Assembly: GCA_947175015.1 (NCBI GenBank)
Contig: CAMWLE010000027.1
Coordinates: 1 to 38,161, forward strand
Length of the DNA: 38,161 nt
Source: an uncultured bacterium
GTDB taxonomy: Bacteria; Bacillota; Clostridia; Lachnospirales; Lachnospiraceae
Direction of reading: 5' to 3'
Shown: positions 31,514 to 38,161 of the stretch, piece by piece
Numbering within the stretch: position 1 is the stretch's first letter
Layout: each line of letters opens with the position of its first letter
Made by a program: the position numbers and the translations under genes
The notes under the pieces: generated by a model
Seen by the model: only the letters and a program-made list of their open reading frames with translations
What the model was told of the DNA's origin: nothing
The model's database searches: none

Positions 31514-32968
31514 ATGAATTTTAAAATGATGGGGAGATTTGTCGGCAAAATCCTGCTTGTGGAGGCAGTATTCATGGTGCCTGCAATGCTGATCAGCCTG
31601 TGGGAGAAGGAGTATGCGGCAGTATGGGCTTTTCTGTGGAGTATTCTTGCGGTGATGGCGACGGCAGGGTTGCTGTTGGCAGTATGCAGAGGCTCCCGAA
31701 ATCTTTTTTTGGCCAAGGATGGTTTGGCTTGTGTGGGCATCTGTTGGATTGTAATGAGTCTGTTGGGGTGCCTGCCTTTTTATCTTTCCGGGGCAATTCC
31801 CAGTTTGATTGACTCATTTTTTGAAATTGTGTCAGGGTTTACCACCACAGGTTCCAGTATTCTGCCGGAGGTGGAAGTGCTGCCGAAGGGAATCCTGTAT
31901 TGGCGGAGCTTTAGTCATTGGCTGGGAGGAATGGGCGTGCTTGTGTTCCTGTTGGCGGTGTCTTCTGTGGGAGGCGACGACAATGGCTATACCATGCATT
32001 TGCTCAGAGCGGAAAGTCCGGGACCTAATGTGGGCAAACTGGTGCCAAGGATGAAAAAGACGGCAAGTATTCTGTACCTGTTGTACATTATACTCACAGT
32101 GGTAAATGTGGTGTTTCTGTTGTTGGGAAATATGTCTCTGTTTGAAGCGGTTTGTACGGCATTTGGTACGGCCGGAACAGGGGGATTTGGAATCAAAAAT
32201 GACAGTATAGCCAGCTACAGCCCTTATATTCAAAATGTATGTACGGTATTCATGCTCTTGTTTGGGGTTAATTTCACCTGCTACTATTTATTGATGCTCC
32301 GGCAGTTTAAAAATGTATTTCTGGATGAAGAATTAAGGCTGTATCTGGGGTTGACTCTGGGGAGTATCATATTGATTGTCTTGAATCTGAGGGGATTTTA
32401 TGCTACATTGGGGGAAACAATCAGACATGTGGCTTTTCAGGTGGTATCTATTATCACATCCACAGGTTACGCCACAACGGATTTTGATCTGTGGCCGGGC
32501 TTTTCCAAGGCAATTCTGCTCAGCCTAATGATCATTGGTGCCTGTGCGGGCAGTACGGGAGGCGGTTTTAAATGCGGACGTGCATTGCTGGTTATCAAAA
32601 GTCTGCGCAGAAGTGTACGTCAGGTAGTGCATCCGCAGAAAGTTCAGGTGGTAAGGGTCAATGGTCAGTCGGTAGGGGAGAAGGTGCTCCAGAATACGAA
32701 CGCTTATCTTGCGGCCTATGTGATTATCATTATACTCAGTTATCTATTGGTTTCGGTAGACGGATTTTCGATCACTACCAATCTTTCTGCCGTACTAACC
32801 TGCTTCAACAATATTGGACCGGGGTTTGAAGTGGTGGGACCTACCTGTAATTTTGCAGCTTATAGTACATTTTCCAAGCTGGTGCTGATTATGGATATGC
32901 TGGCCGGGAGGCTGGAAATCTTCCCGATTCTGATTTTGTTTTCCAGGAGTACCTGGAGGCATCGGTGA
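31514..32968 (+). CDS. trkH: Trk-type potassium transporter membrane subunit TrkH
   Basis: A 484-residue polytopic membrane protein of the TrkH/KtrB superfamily. Four pore loops with the filter glycine are visible: TTTGSSILPEV, FGTAGTGGFGIKN, ITSTGYATTDFDLWP and CFNNIGPGFEVVGP. GACAGSTGGGFKCGRALL is the intramembrane gate segment. The hydrophobic C-terminus ends LEIFPILILFSRSTWRHR, as usual. It imports potassium and is controlled by the adjacent TrkA. The start at 31514 has GAGG about 9 bp upstream. A terminator follows 40 bp after the stop. Confidence 0.95.
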   Translation: MNFKMMGRFVGKILLVEAVFMVPAMLISLWEKEYAAVWAFLWSILAVMATAGLLLAVCRGSRNLFLAKDGLACVGICWIVMSLLGCLPFYLSGAIPSLIDSFFEIVSGFTTTGSSILPEVEVLPKGILYWRSFSHWLGGMGVLVFLLAVSSVGGDDNGYTMHLLRAESPGPNVGKLVPRMKKTASILYLLYIILTVVNVVFLLLGNMSLFEAVCTAFGTAGTGGFGIKNDSIASYSPYIQNVCTVFMLLFGVNFTCYYLLMLRQFKNVFLDEELRLYLGLTLGSIILIVLNLRGFYATLGETIRHVAFQVVSIITSTGYATTDFDLWPGFSKAILLSLMIIGACAGSTGGGFKCGRALLVIKSLRRSVRQVVHPQKVQVVRVNGQSVGEKVLQNTNAYLAAYVIIIILSYLLVSVDGFSITTNLSAVLTCFNNIGPGFEVVGPTCNFAAYSTFSKLVLIMDMLAGRLEIFPILILFSRSTWRHR

Positions 32969-33007
32969 GAATAATTCCTTAATATTCGGTCATGATATAT
33001 GCCTTTA

Positions 33008-33050
33008 CCATAATATAACAACTGTGAAGCAACGGGGTTATTATGGTTTT
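33008..33050 (+). terminator. Terminator after trkH
   Basis: CCATAATATAAC (33008-33019) pairs with GTTATTATGG (33037-33046), with a two-base bulge on the left arm, and TTTT follows. The following bases to 33293 hold a promoter at 33142-33170 and a weak CGGCAC/GTGCCG stem, but no gene. Confidence 0.65.
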
Positions 33051-33141
33051 GTGTAAGGCGAGATTTCACAGTGATATATGTTTTGGCGGCACTCTCTATT
33101 TACGGTGAAAGGGGTGCCGATTTTGTCGGAAGAAAAAGTAG

Positions 33142-33170
33142 TTGCAAAAATCGAACAAATGTGCTATAAA
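33142..33170 (+). promoter_or_regulatory. Promoter of the restriction-modification operon
   Basis: TTGCAA (33142-33147) and TATAAA (33165-33170) are spaced by 17 bp, giving a leader of about 117 nt before the ATG at 33294. No C-protein operator repeat was noted. Confidence 0.6.
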
Positions 33171-33293
33171 TAGGGTAGAGAAAAATATGGATTGGGAGTC
33201 ATAGGGGGTTACACATCTTTTGGTGAAGCGGGCAGAGGTTATCATTATGATGAAGTCGTGGAAGAGTACAGGAATCATAAGGAGAGGCGGAAA

Positions 33294-35423
33294 ATGGCAG
33301 AACAGAAAATCGTGGAAAAGGCCAGAAAAATATTGGTTGATGAATTAGGATATCCAGATCCGGCCGATTGCGACAGATTTGACGGAAATGGATTGGTAAT
33401 GTATGCGCAGGACGATTATAAAAAGAATATGGAATTAGAAGGCCTGCTGAAGAATGCCAGCAAGTGTTCGTCCCATGAGTCCAGGGATAAACTATGGACG
33501 ACATCCGCGGATTATGGGAGACCGGAGTTCGTAATTGTGAACAACCAATCTAATTTGGCCATTGTAATTGAATGTAAACCTGAAAAAAAGACTTCTCTGC
33601 TGATTAGTCCTACATTGCGGGATAAAAAAATGCTGCCTGTACGGGGGGACGTTATTGGGAAATATGCTGTTGATGGAGCGGTTCACTATGCTAAGTTTCT
33701 GTCCAGGGAATATGATGTAATTGCCATAGGAATTTCGGGAATTCCGAATCACGATACTCTTAATGTCAAGACTTTTTTCTGGAAAAGGAATCAGAGCCTG
33801 CAATTTACGGAAGATAAAAAGGATAAACTGTGTTATGGTCCGTTTTATGATTTAAAATTGGAGCAATTATACCCTTATGAGTACTATGTCAGCTTTGTTA
33901 AAAATGAGACGAATCATATTATAAAAGAATTCAATGAGGAAAAGGCGACTTTGGCGGCAACAGAATTAAATATCATGCTCGATGCTTCCTCTGTCAATCC
34001 TTTGGTAAGGGCATTGCTGATATCGGGTCTCCTGCTTGCCTTGAGGGATAAGACGTTTCAGACTACATATGACAACAGAGATATTCCTGTAAGCGAAACG
34101 CAGACGAATCTGAAAAATGCAATTATGCGTGTAATCAATTCAAGCGATATTGATGACGAATATAAGAAGCAGGTGTTGCGAGATAAATTTACGGATACTT
34201 TTAATCAACAGGAATTGCTGGAAAATAATGCAGATAAACTCAGGCAGGTGCTTAAAAAGCTGCATGAAACTATTTATCCATGCTTAAATGGAGATTATGA
34301 TATAGATATTATTGGTAAGTTTTATCATGAATTTTTGCGGTATGCAAAAAATGGAGCGAATAACGGAATTAAATTGACTCCTTCTTTTGTAACGGATTTG
34401 TTTTGTGAATTGGCAGAACTTGAAGTGACAGATATTGTTCTGGATCCATGTCTTGGAACCAGTGGATTCCTGATTGCTGCAATGAATCATTTATATTCGC
34501 TTGCGGAAGGCATGACCCAGGAAGAGATAGAGGCATTTTTTGACAAAGTGACAGGGGAGGGGAAACTTGATCCTAAGGAAATTCGTTTGATGAAGAATCA
34601 CAATAAAGCATACCATGGAAGTGACCAATTTACCGTGAAAGATGTAAAAGAATATATCAGGAAGCACCAATTGGTGGGATGCGAGAGTGATCCAACCATG
34701 TATGCCTTAGGCTGTTCAAATATGATTCTTCGTGGGGATGGTAAATCCAATATTCTTCATGGAGATTGTATGAAGTTACAGGATAAAATACGAGACTTTC
34801 ATGCTACTGTGGGTATGATGAATCCGCCTTACAGTGAGACAGCATATAATATACTGGATTTTGTATATATGTTGTGTAAAGCTGTCCAGAAGGGGAAGAG
34901 AACCGTGGTGATTGTGCCTACCTCCTGTGCTCATTCCGATGATTATTTAGAGCTGCGCAACAGGATTTTAAAGGAAAACACGCTTCTTGGGGTTATGAGT
35001 ATGAATCTGGATCTGTTTAAGGGGATTGCAGGTACGATTGCGTGTATTATGGTTTTTAAGTCAGGTGTGCCACATGATTTTAACAAAGCGGTTTATTTTG
35101 GAAATTGGAAAGAGGATGGATTTATCTGGCATAAAACTTTGGGGAGGATTCCTGATAAAGATCATGTAGTGTATTCTATGCTTCCAGGGGAATACCGGGA
35201 AAGATGGCTGAATTCTTTTAGAAACGCAGGAATAGACGATTCATATGGGATATGGAGGAAATTGACAAGGGATGTTTCCGGTGAATGCAGGGATGAATGG
35301 CTTTGGGAGTATTTTGTTGAAACGGATTATACCTTATTAACACAGGCAGATTTTGAAGAAGTAGTGAAGGATTATATGATTTTTTCATTTAAGCAGTTGA
35401 CTTTGGAGGAGGTGGAAGGGTAA
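33294..35423 (+). CDS. BcgI-like fused restriction nuclease/N6-adenine methyltransferase
   Basis: The 709-residue protein combines cleavage and methylation. Residues about 70-100 carry a PD-(D/E)XK site: GRPEFVIV with E78, then E93-C94-K95 in IVIECKPEKK. About 340-560 is an HsdM-type methyltransferase, with motif I DPCLGTSG at 384-391 and the catalytic NPPY at 510-513. This fused R-M polypeptide followed by a separate specificity protein is the layout of type IIB BcgI A and B subunits; lengths are similar. ATG 33294 is chosen because AAGGAGAGG lies just upstream. The stop overlaps the next ATG by one base (TAATG), so both subunits are co-translated. PE replaces the usual PD, which may still be active. 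Confidence 0.85.
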   Translation: MAEQKIVEKARKILVDELGYPDPADCDRFDGNGLVMYAQDDYKKNMELEGLLKNASKCSSHESRDKLWTTSADYGRPEFVIVNNQSNLAIVIECKPEKKTSLLISPTLRDKKMLPVRGDVIGKYAVDGAVHYAKFLSREYDVIAIGISGIPNHDTLNVKTFFWKRNQSLQFTEDKKDKLCYGPFYDLKLEQLYPYEYYVSFVKNETNHIIKEFNEEKATLAATELNIMLDASSVNPLVRALLISGLLLALRDKTFQTTYDNRDIPVSETQTNLKNAIMRVINSSDIDDEYKKQVLRDKFTDTFNQQELLENNADKLRQVLKKLHETIYPCLNGDYDIDIIGKFYHEFLRYAKNGANNGIKLTPSFVTDLFCELAELEVTDIVLDPCLGTSGFLIAAMNHLYSLAEGMTQEEIEAFFDKVTGEGKLDPKEIRLMKNHNKAYHGSDQFTVKDVKEYIRKHQLVGCESDPTMYALGCSNMILRGDGKSNILHGDCMKLQDKIRDFHATVGMMNPPYSETAYNILDFVYMLCKAVQKGKRTVVIVPTSCAHSDDYLELRNRILKENTLLGVMSMNLDLFKGIAGTIACIMVFKSGVPHDFNKAVYFGNWKEDGFIWHKTLGRIPDKDHVVYSMLPGEYRERWLNSFRNAGIDDSYGIWRKLTRDVSGECRDEWLWEYFVETDYTLLTQADFEEVVKDYMIFSFKQLTLEEVEG

Positions 35424-36400
35424 TGCCAAATGTTCCTCTGAGCACATTGTTTTCCATAAAGTATGGGAGTGATCTGGAGTTAAATAAGCAGGTCCAGAGT
35501 CCCACTGGAATTCATTTTGTTTCAAGAAACAGAAATAATAATGGTGTGGTAGCCAAAATTCTGCCGCCGACAGGGAGTGTTCTCAATCCTGGAAATACGA
35601 TTTCCGTACCTTTGGGAAGCAGTTCTGCTTTGTATGCTTTTTTGCAGGATGCGCCGTATTATTCAGGGAGGGACTTGGCATATCTTGTTCCAAGACAGCC
35701 CATGAGCAAACAGGTAATGCTTTTTTATTGTATGTGTATTCGTGCAAACAGATATAAATTTAATTGGGGACGACAGGCAAATAAGTCCATTGCCGACATT
35801 ATGATTCCTTCACTTGCAGATATTCCCCAATGGGTTCAGGAAACGGAGATAAAGGACTTCTGTGTATATAAAAATCCCTTTGTTGAAGAATTGCCTCCGG
35901 AATTGTTTTCTGCCTTATGGCATGAATTTATCTATGATGATATTTTTATCCTTGAAAGAGGTGAATCTTATTATAGAAAATATTCAAAAAACGGCAAATT
36001 TCCATATGTAAGCGCCAGTGAGTCAAATAACGGAATTACAGGTTATGTGGACATATCTAACCGGGATGGAAATCTGCTCGTGATCAATTATGATGGAAGT
36101 GTGGCTTCGGCATTTTATCAGGCAAAACCTTTCTTTGCCAGTGAAAAAGTTGTTACTGTCCGGCTGCGGGGCAGGGAGTGGAATCCATTTCTTGCAATGT
36201 TTATCATTACAGTGATTAAACTTGAGAAGACCAGGTATAATTATGGGTATAAATGGTCTGTGGAAAAGCGTATGAAAAAAAGTAAAATTGCCCTTCCGGC
36301 TGTGAAAGTGAATGAATTTGATTATATACCTGATTTTGATTTTATGGAAGCCTATATAAAACGTCTGAAATTTTCCAAAGGCCTGGAGATGAATTCGTGA
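35423..36400 (+). CDS. Specificity subunit (HsdS-like) of the BcgI-like system
   Basis: A 325-residue protein beginning MPNVPLSTLFSIKYGSDLEL, the opening of an S-type target-recognition half. A second half starts near residue 170 (DIFILERGESYYRKYSKNG, then PYVSASESNNGITGYVD) and ends with KRMKKSKIALPAVKVNEFDY, a pattern shared by type I S subunits and BcgI B. Two recognition domains imply a bipartite target. Its ATG overlaps the stop of the fused nuclease-methyltransferase. The DNA sequence recognised cannot be read from the protein. It is the last gene of the R-M unit; the next ATG lies 55 bp on. Confidence 0.83.
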   Translation: MPNVPLSTLFSIKYGSDLELNKQVQSPTGIHFVSRNRNNNGVVAKILPPTGSVLNPGNTISVPLGSSSALYAFLQDAPYYSGRDLAYLVPRQPMSKQVMLFYCMCIRANRYKFNWGRQANKSIADIMIPSLADIPQWVQETEIKDFCVYKNPFVEELPPELFSALWHEFIYDDIFILERGESYYRKYSKNGKFPYVSASESNNGITGYVDISNRDGNLLVINYDGSVASAFYQAKPFFASEKVVTVRLRGREWNPFLAMFIITVIKLEKTRYNYGYKWSVEKRMKKSKIALPAVKVNEFDYIPDFDFMEAYIKRLKFSKGLEMNS

Positions 36401-36455
36401 GCGGAGTAAAAATATCGGAAGCAGAAAAAATATTGAAAACGGGCAGGATAGAGAG

Positions 36456-37169
36456 ATGCGGCGTATCATCATGATGGTGCTGAGGTTGTTCCTGAAGGCG
36501 CCTTATTATTTATATTGTATCGGAAAATGCGGAAAGAGAGAAGATATCAGTCTGGAAGAGGCATATGAATGTGTGAAGAAGGTGACCAAGGCTGCGAATC
36601 GTGCCGGAAGGGTTAACGTGGAAGTGTTTGGTTTGGAGAACATACCAAAGGAGAATGGTTTTATATTTTTTCCCAACCACCAGGGATTGTTTGATGTGCT
36701 TGTATTTCTGGACTCCTGTCCGGTTCCCTTTTCTTTTGTAATCAAGAAGGAAGCCAGTAATATCATATTGTTGAAGCAGGTAGTTGCGGCATTGAAGGCG
36801 ATCTCAATTGACAGAGAAGATTTGAAGCAATCGCTTCAGGTGATTAACGAGATGGCGGATGAAGTGAAAAAGGGACGGAATTTTCTGATTTTCGCGGAGG
36901 GTACACGGAGTCGGAAGGGAAATGAACTTTTGCCGTTCAAGGGAGGCACATTTAAAAGTGCAGTCAAGGCAAAATGTCCTATTGTACCTTGTGCTTTGAT
37001 CGATTCTTTTAAGCCTTTTGATGAAAAATCTATCGCACCTGTGACGGTAAAACTGATTTATTTAAAACCCATATGTTATGAGGAATATGCGTCTATGAAG
37101 ACCAATGAAATTGCGGTGGAGGTAAAGCATAGAATTGAGGCAGCAATCAAGGAACATGAGGGAATCTGA
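36456..37169 (+). CDS. 1-acyl-sn-glycerol-3-phosphate acyltransferase (PlsC-like)
   Basis: A 237-residue acyltransferase that adds the second acyl chain to lysophosphatidic acid. The HX4D catalytic motif is H75-D80 in PNHQGLFD, and EGTRSR at 148-153 is the phosphate-binding motif. FKGGTFKSAVKAKCPIVPCAL gives motifs III and IV. A hydrophobic N-terminal helix probably anchors it to the inner face of the membrane. AGGATAGAGAG lies just before the ATG. It follows the R-M genes closely but has no functional link to them. Confidence 0.92.
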   Translation: MRRIIMMVLRLFLKAPYYLYCIGKCGKREDISLEEAYECVKKVTKAANRAGRVNVEVFGLENIPKENGFIFFPNHQGLFDVLVFLDSCPVPFSFVIKKEASNIILLKQVVAALKAISIDREDLKQSLQVINEMADEVKKGRNFLIFAEGTRSRKGNELLPFKGGTFKSAVKAKCPIVPCALIDSFKPFDEKSIAPVTVKLIYLKPICYEEYASMKTNEIAVEVKHRIEAAIKEHEGI

Positions 37170-37214
37170 GAGAGTGCATATTCAAGAATTTCACAAAGGG
37201 GAAAGAAGATTGTT

Positions 37215-37946
37215 ATGTACCAATTTGAGAAGATGAATAAAAAACTGCTGGGATCGCAGGTAGAGGAAGAATTGATGAATTATATTCTAAGCGAACCAGT
37301 GGAAATCGGAAAAAAGATTCCCAACGAATTTGAGCTGGCAGAAAAATTTGGTGTGGGAAGGAGTACCATACGGGAAGCTGTAAAAGGACTGGTTACCAGA
37401 GGAATATTAGAGGTTCGCAGGGGCGCTGGAACCTATGTAGTCAATACCAGCACTTTGGAAGAAGATCCATTGGGGCTTGCAAAACTTGGCGACCGCTATA
37501 AACTGGCACTGGAGCTTTTGGATGTGCGTATGATGCTGGAACCGGATATTGCAGTTATGGCATGTAAGAATATTACAGAGGAAGAAAAAGAGCAGTTGGA
37601 AGTGCTATGCGGCGAGGTGGAGCAATTGTATCTAGCTGGAAAAAACCACGCAGGCAAGGATGTGGAGTTTCATACACACATAGCGAAATGCAGCAGGAAC
37701 AGAGTAGTGGAGATATTGATTCCTATCATTGACACTGCGGTTTTGACCTTTGTGAATTTGACACAGCGGCAGTTAATGAAGGAGACATTGGAAACTCATA
37801 GGGCAATTACAGATTCGATTAAAAAGGGTGATTCTGTGGGGGCAAAGGCTGCTATGATCATGCACTTGAATTACAATCGGCAGAGAATTCTTCAGATATA
37901 TGAAAAGCATCTGGAAGAAAACAGCAATTTCCCATCTTCCGGTTAA
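37215..37946 (+). CDS. FadR-subfamily GntR transcriptional regulator
   Basis: A 243-residue regulator. The N-terminal GntR winged helix spans about 10-75: SQVEEELMNYILSE, PNEFELAEKFGVGRSTIREA and GILEVRRGAGTYV. The C-terminal FCD helical domain (about 90-225) has D and H residues placed for metal binding: DVEFHTHIAK, ETHRAITDSI and MIMHLNYNR. FCD regulators sense small organic acids such as lactate, pyruvate or sugar acids. The target genes are probably to the right, outside the window. A G-rich sequence (AAAGGGGAAAG) precedes the ATG at a long distance. The 215 bases that follow it hold no recognisable gene. Confidence 0.92.
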   Translation: MYQFEKMNKKLLGSQVEEELMNYILSEPVEIGKKIPNEFELAEKFGVGRSTIREAVKGLVTRGILEVRRGAGTYVVNTSTLEEDPLGLAKLGDRYKLALELLDVRMMLEPDIAVMACKNITEEEKEQLEVLCGEVEQLYLAGKNHAGKDVEFHTHIAKCSRNRVVEILIPIIDTAVLTFVNLTQRQLMKETLETHRAITDSIKKGDSVGAKAAMIMHLNYNRQRILQIYEKHLEENSNFPSSG

Positions 37947-38161
37947 AAAACTTGTGCGGCTTCTATGACACTGGAAATATATGTTTTTCACCGATTACAT
38001 TTAAGATATGTAAATTCTGACAAAAGAAAATCAATTGCTTTGAGAAGATTGAAGGATGTCAACCATACTGAGAATATGGAACACGGTAAACGCACGCTTT
38101 ATAAAAAATCTATAAACAAATTTCTGCTGTTTCTCAATCAATACCTGTGTTCAGTCCTCCA

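Overview
The window looks like chromosome from a low-to-mid GC, strictly anaerobic Clostridia member, most likely a Lachnospiraceae-type gut or rumen bacterium. The main reason is the contiguous crotonyl-CoA/butyrate operon in the order thl-crt-hbd-bcd-etfB-etfA. Strong AGGAGG ribosome sites, a DUF6033-like protein, a LytTR regulator and a Trk potassium system agree with this. No rRNA, intact tRNA, CRISPR array or transposase gene was found. Species cannot be named from the sequence alone.

Layout. 1-377: 5' part of a minus-strand MerR regulator. 808-5470: a tightly packed operon of an HSP90-family ATPase, a TPR-like protein, a truncated second copy of that protein and a DUF4272 protein. It is followed by a frameshifted SMI1/KNR4-like remnant and an NAD-dependent epimerase. 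6678-7671 (minus): LytTR response regulator plus a doubtful small ORF. 8019-10511: a PL9-type pectate lyase without a signal peptide. 10615-12108 (minus): rarA with a 36-codon leader ORF. 12422-13973: DUF6033-like coiled-coil protein and a cyclophilin. 14322-16164: small accessory genes, some broken. 16316-22838: butyrate operon. 23174-25423: AAA-ATPase/PD-(D/E)XK protein and a small membrane protein. 26095-32968: FKBP/trigger-factor-like lipoprotein, asnS, NlpC/P60 hydrolase, trkA, trkH. 33294-36400: BcgI-like restriction-modification pair. 36456-37946: PlsC acyltransferase and a FadR-type GntR regulator.

How the genes work together. Thl, Hbd, Crt and Bcd with EtfAB convert two acetyl-CoA to butyryl-CoA, reoxidising NADH and, in this family, usually reducing ferredoxin by electron bifurcation. 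The terminal step (butyryl-CoA:acetate CoA-transferase or butyrate kinase) is not in the window. TrkA and TrkH form a potassium uptake system. The 33294/35423 pair probably forms one restriction-modification complex. The HSP90/TPR/DUF4272 genes overlap or nearly touch and probably act together as a chaperone-type module of unknown client.

The most unusual features lie between genes. Degenerate tandem arrays of 12, 30, 16 and 11 bp sit at gene boundaries, and 21-bp and 69-bp in-frame duplications lie inside genes. One 30-bp array copies the 3' end of crt past its stop codon. A 174-bp palindrome-rich element flanked by 9-bp direct repeats separates etfB from etfA. The best candidates for an undescribed system are the HSP90/TPR/DUF4272 operon and this palindromic element.
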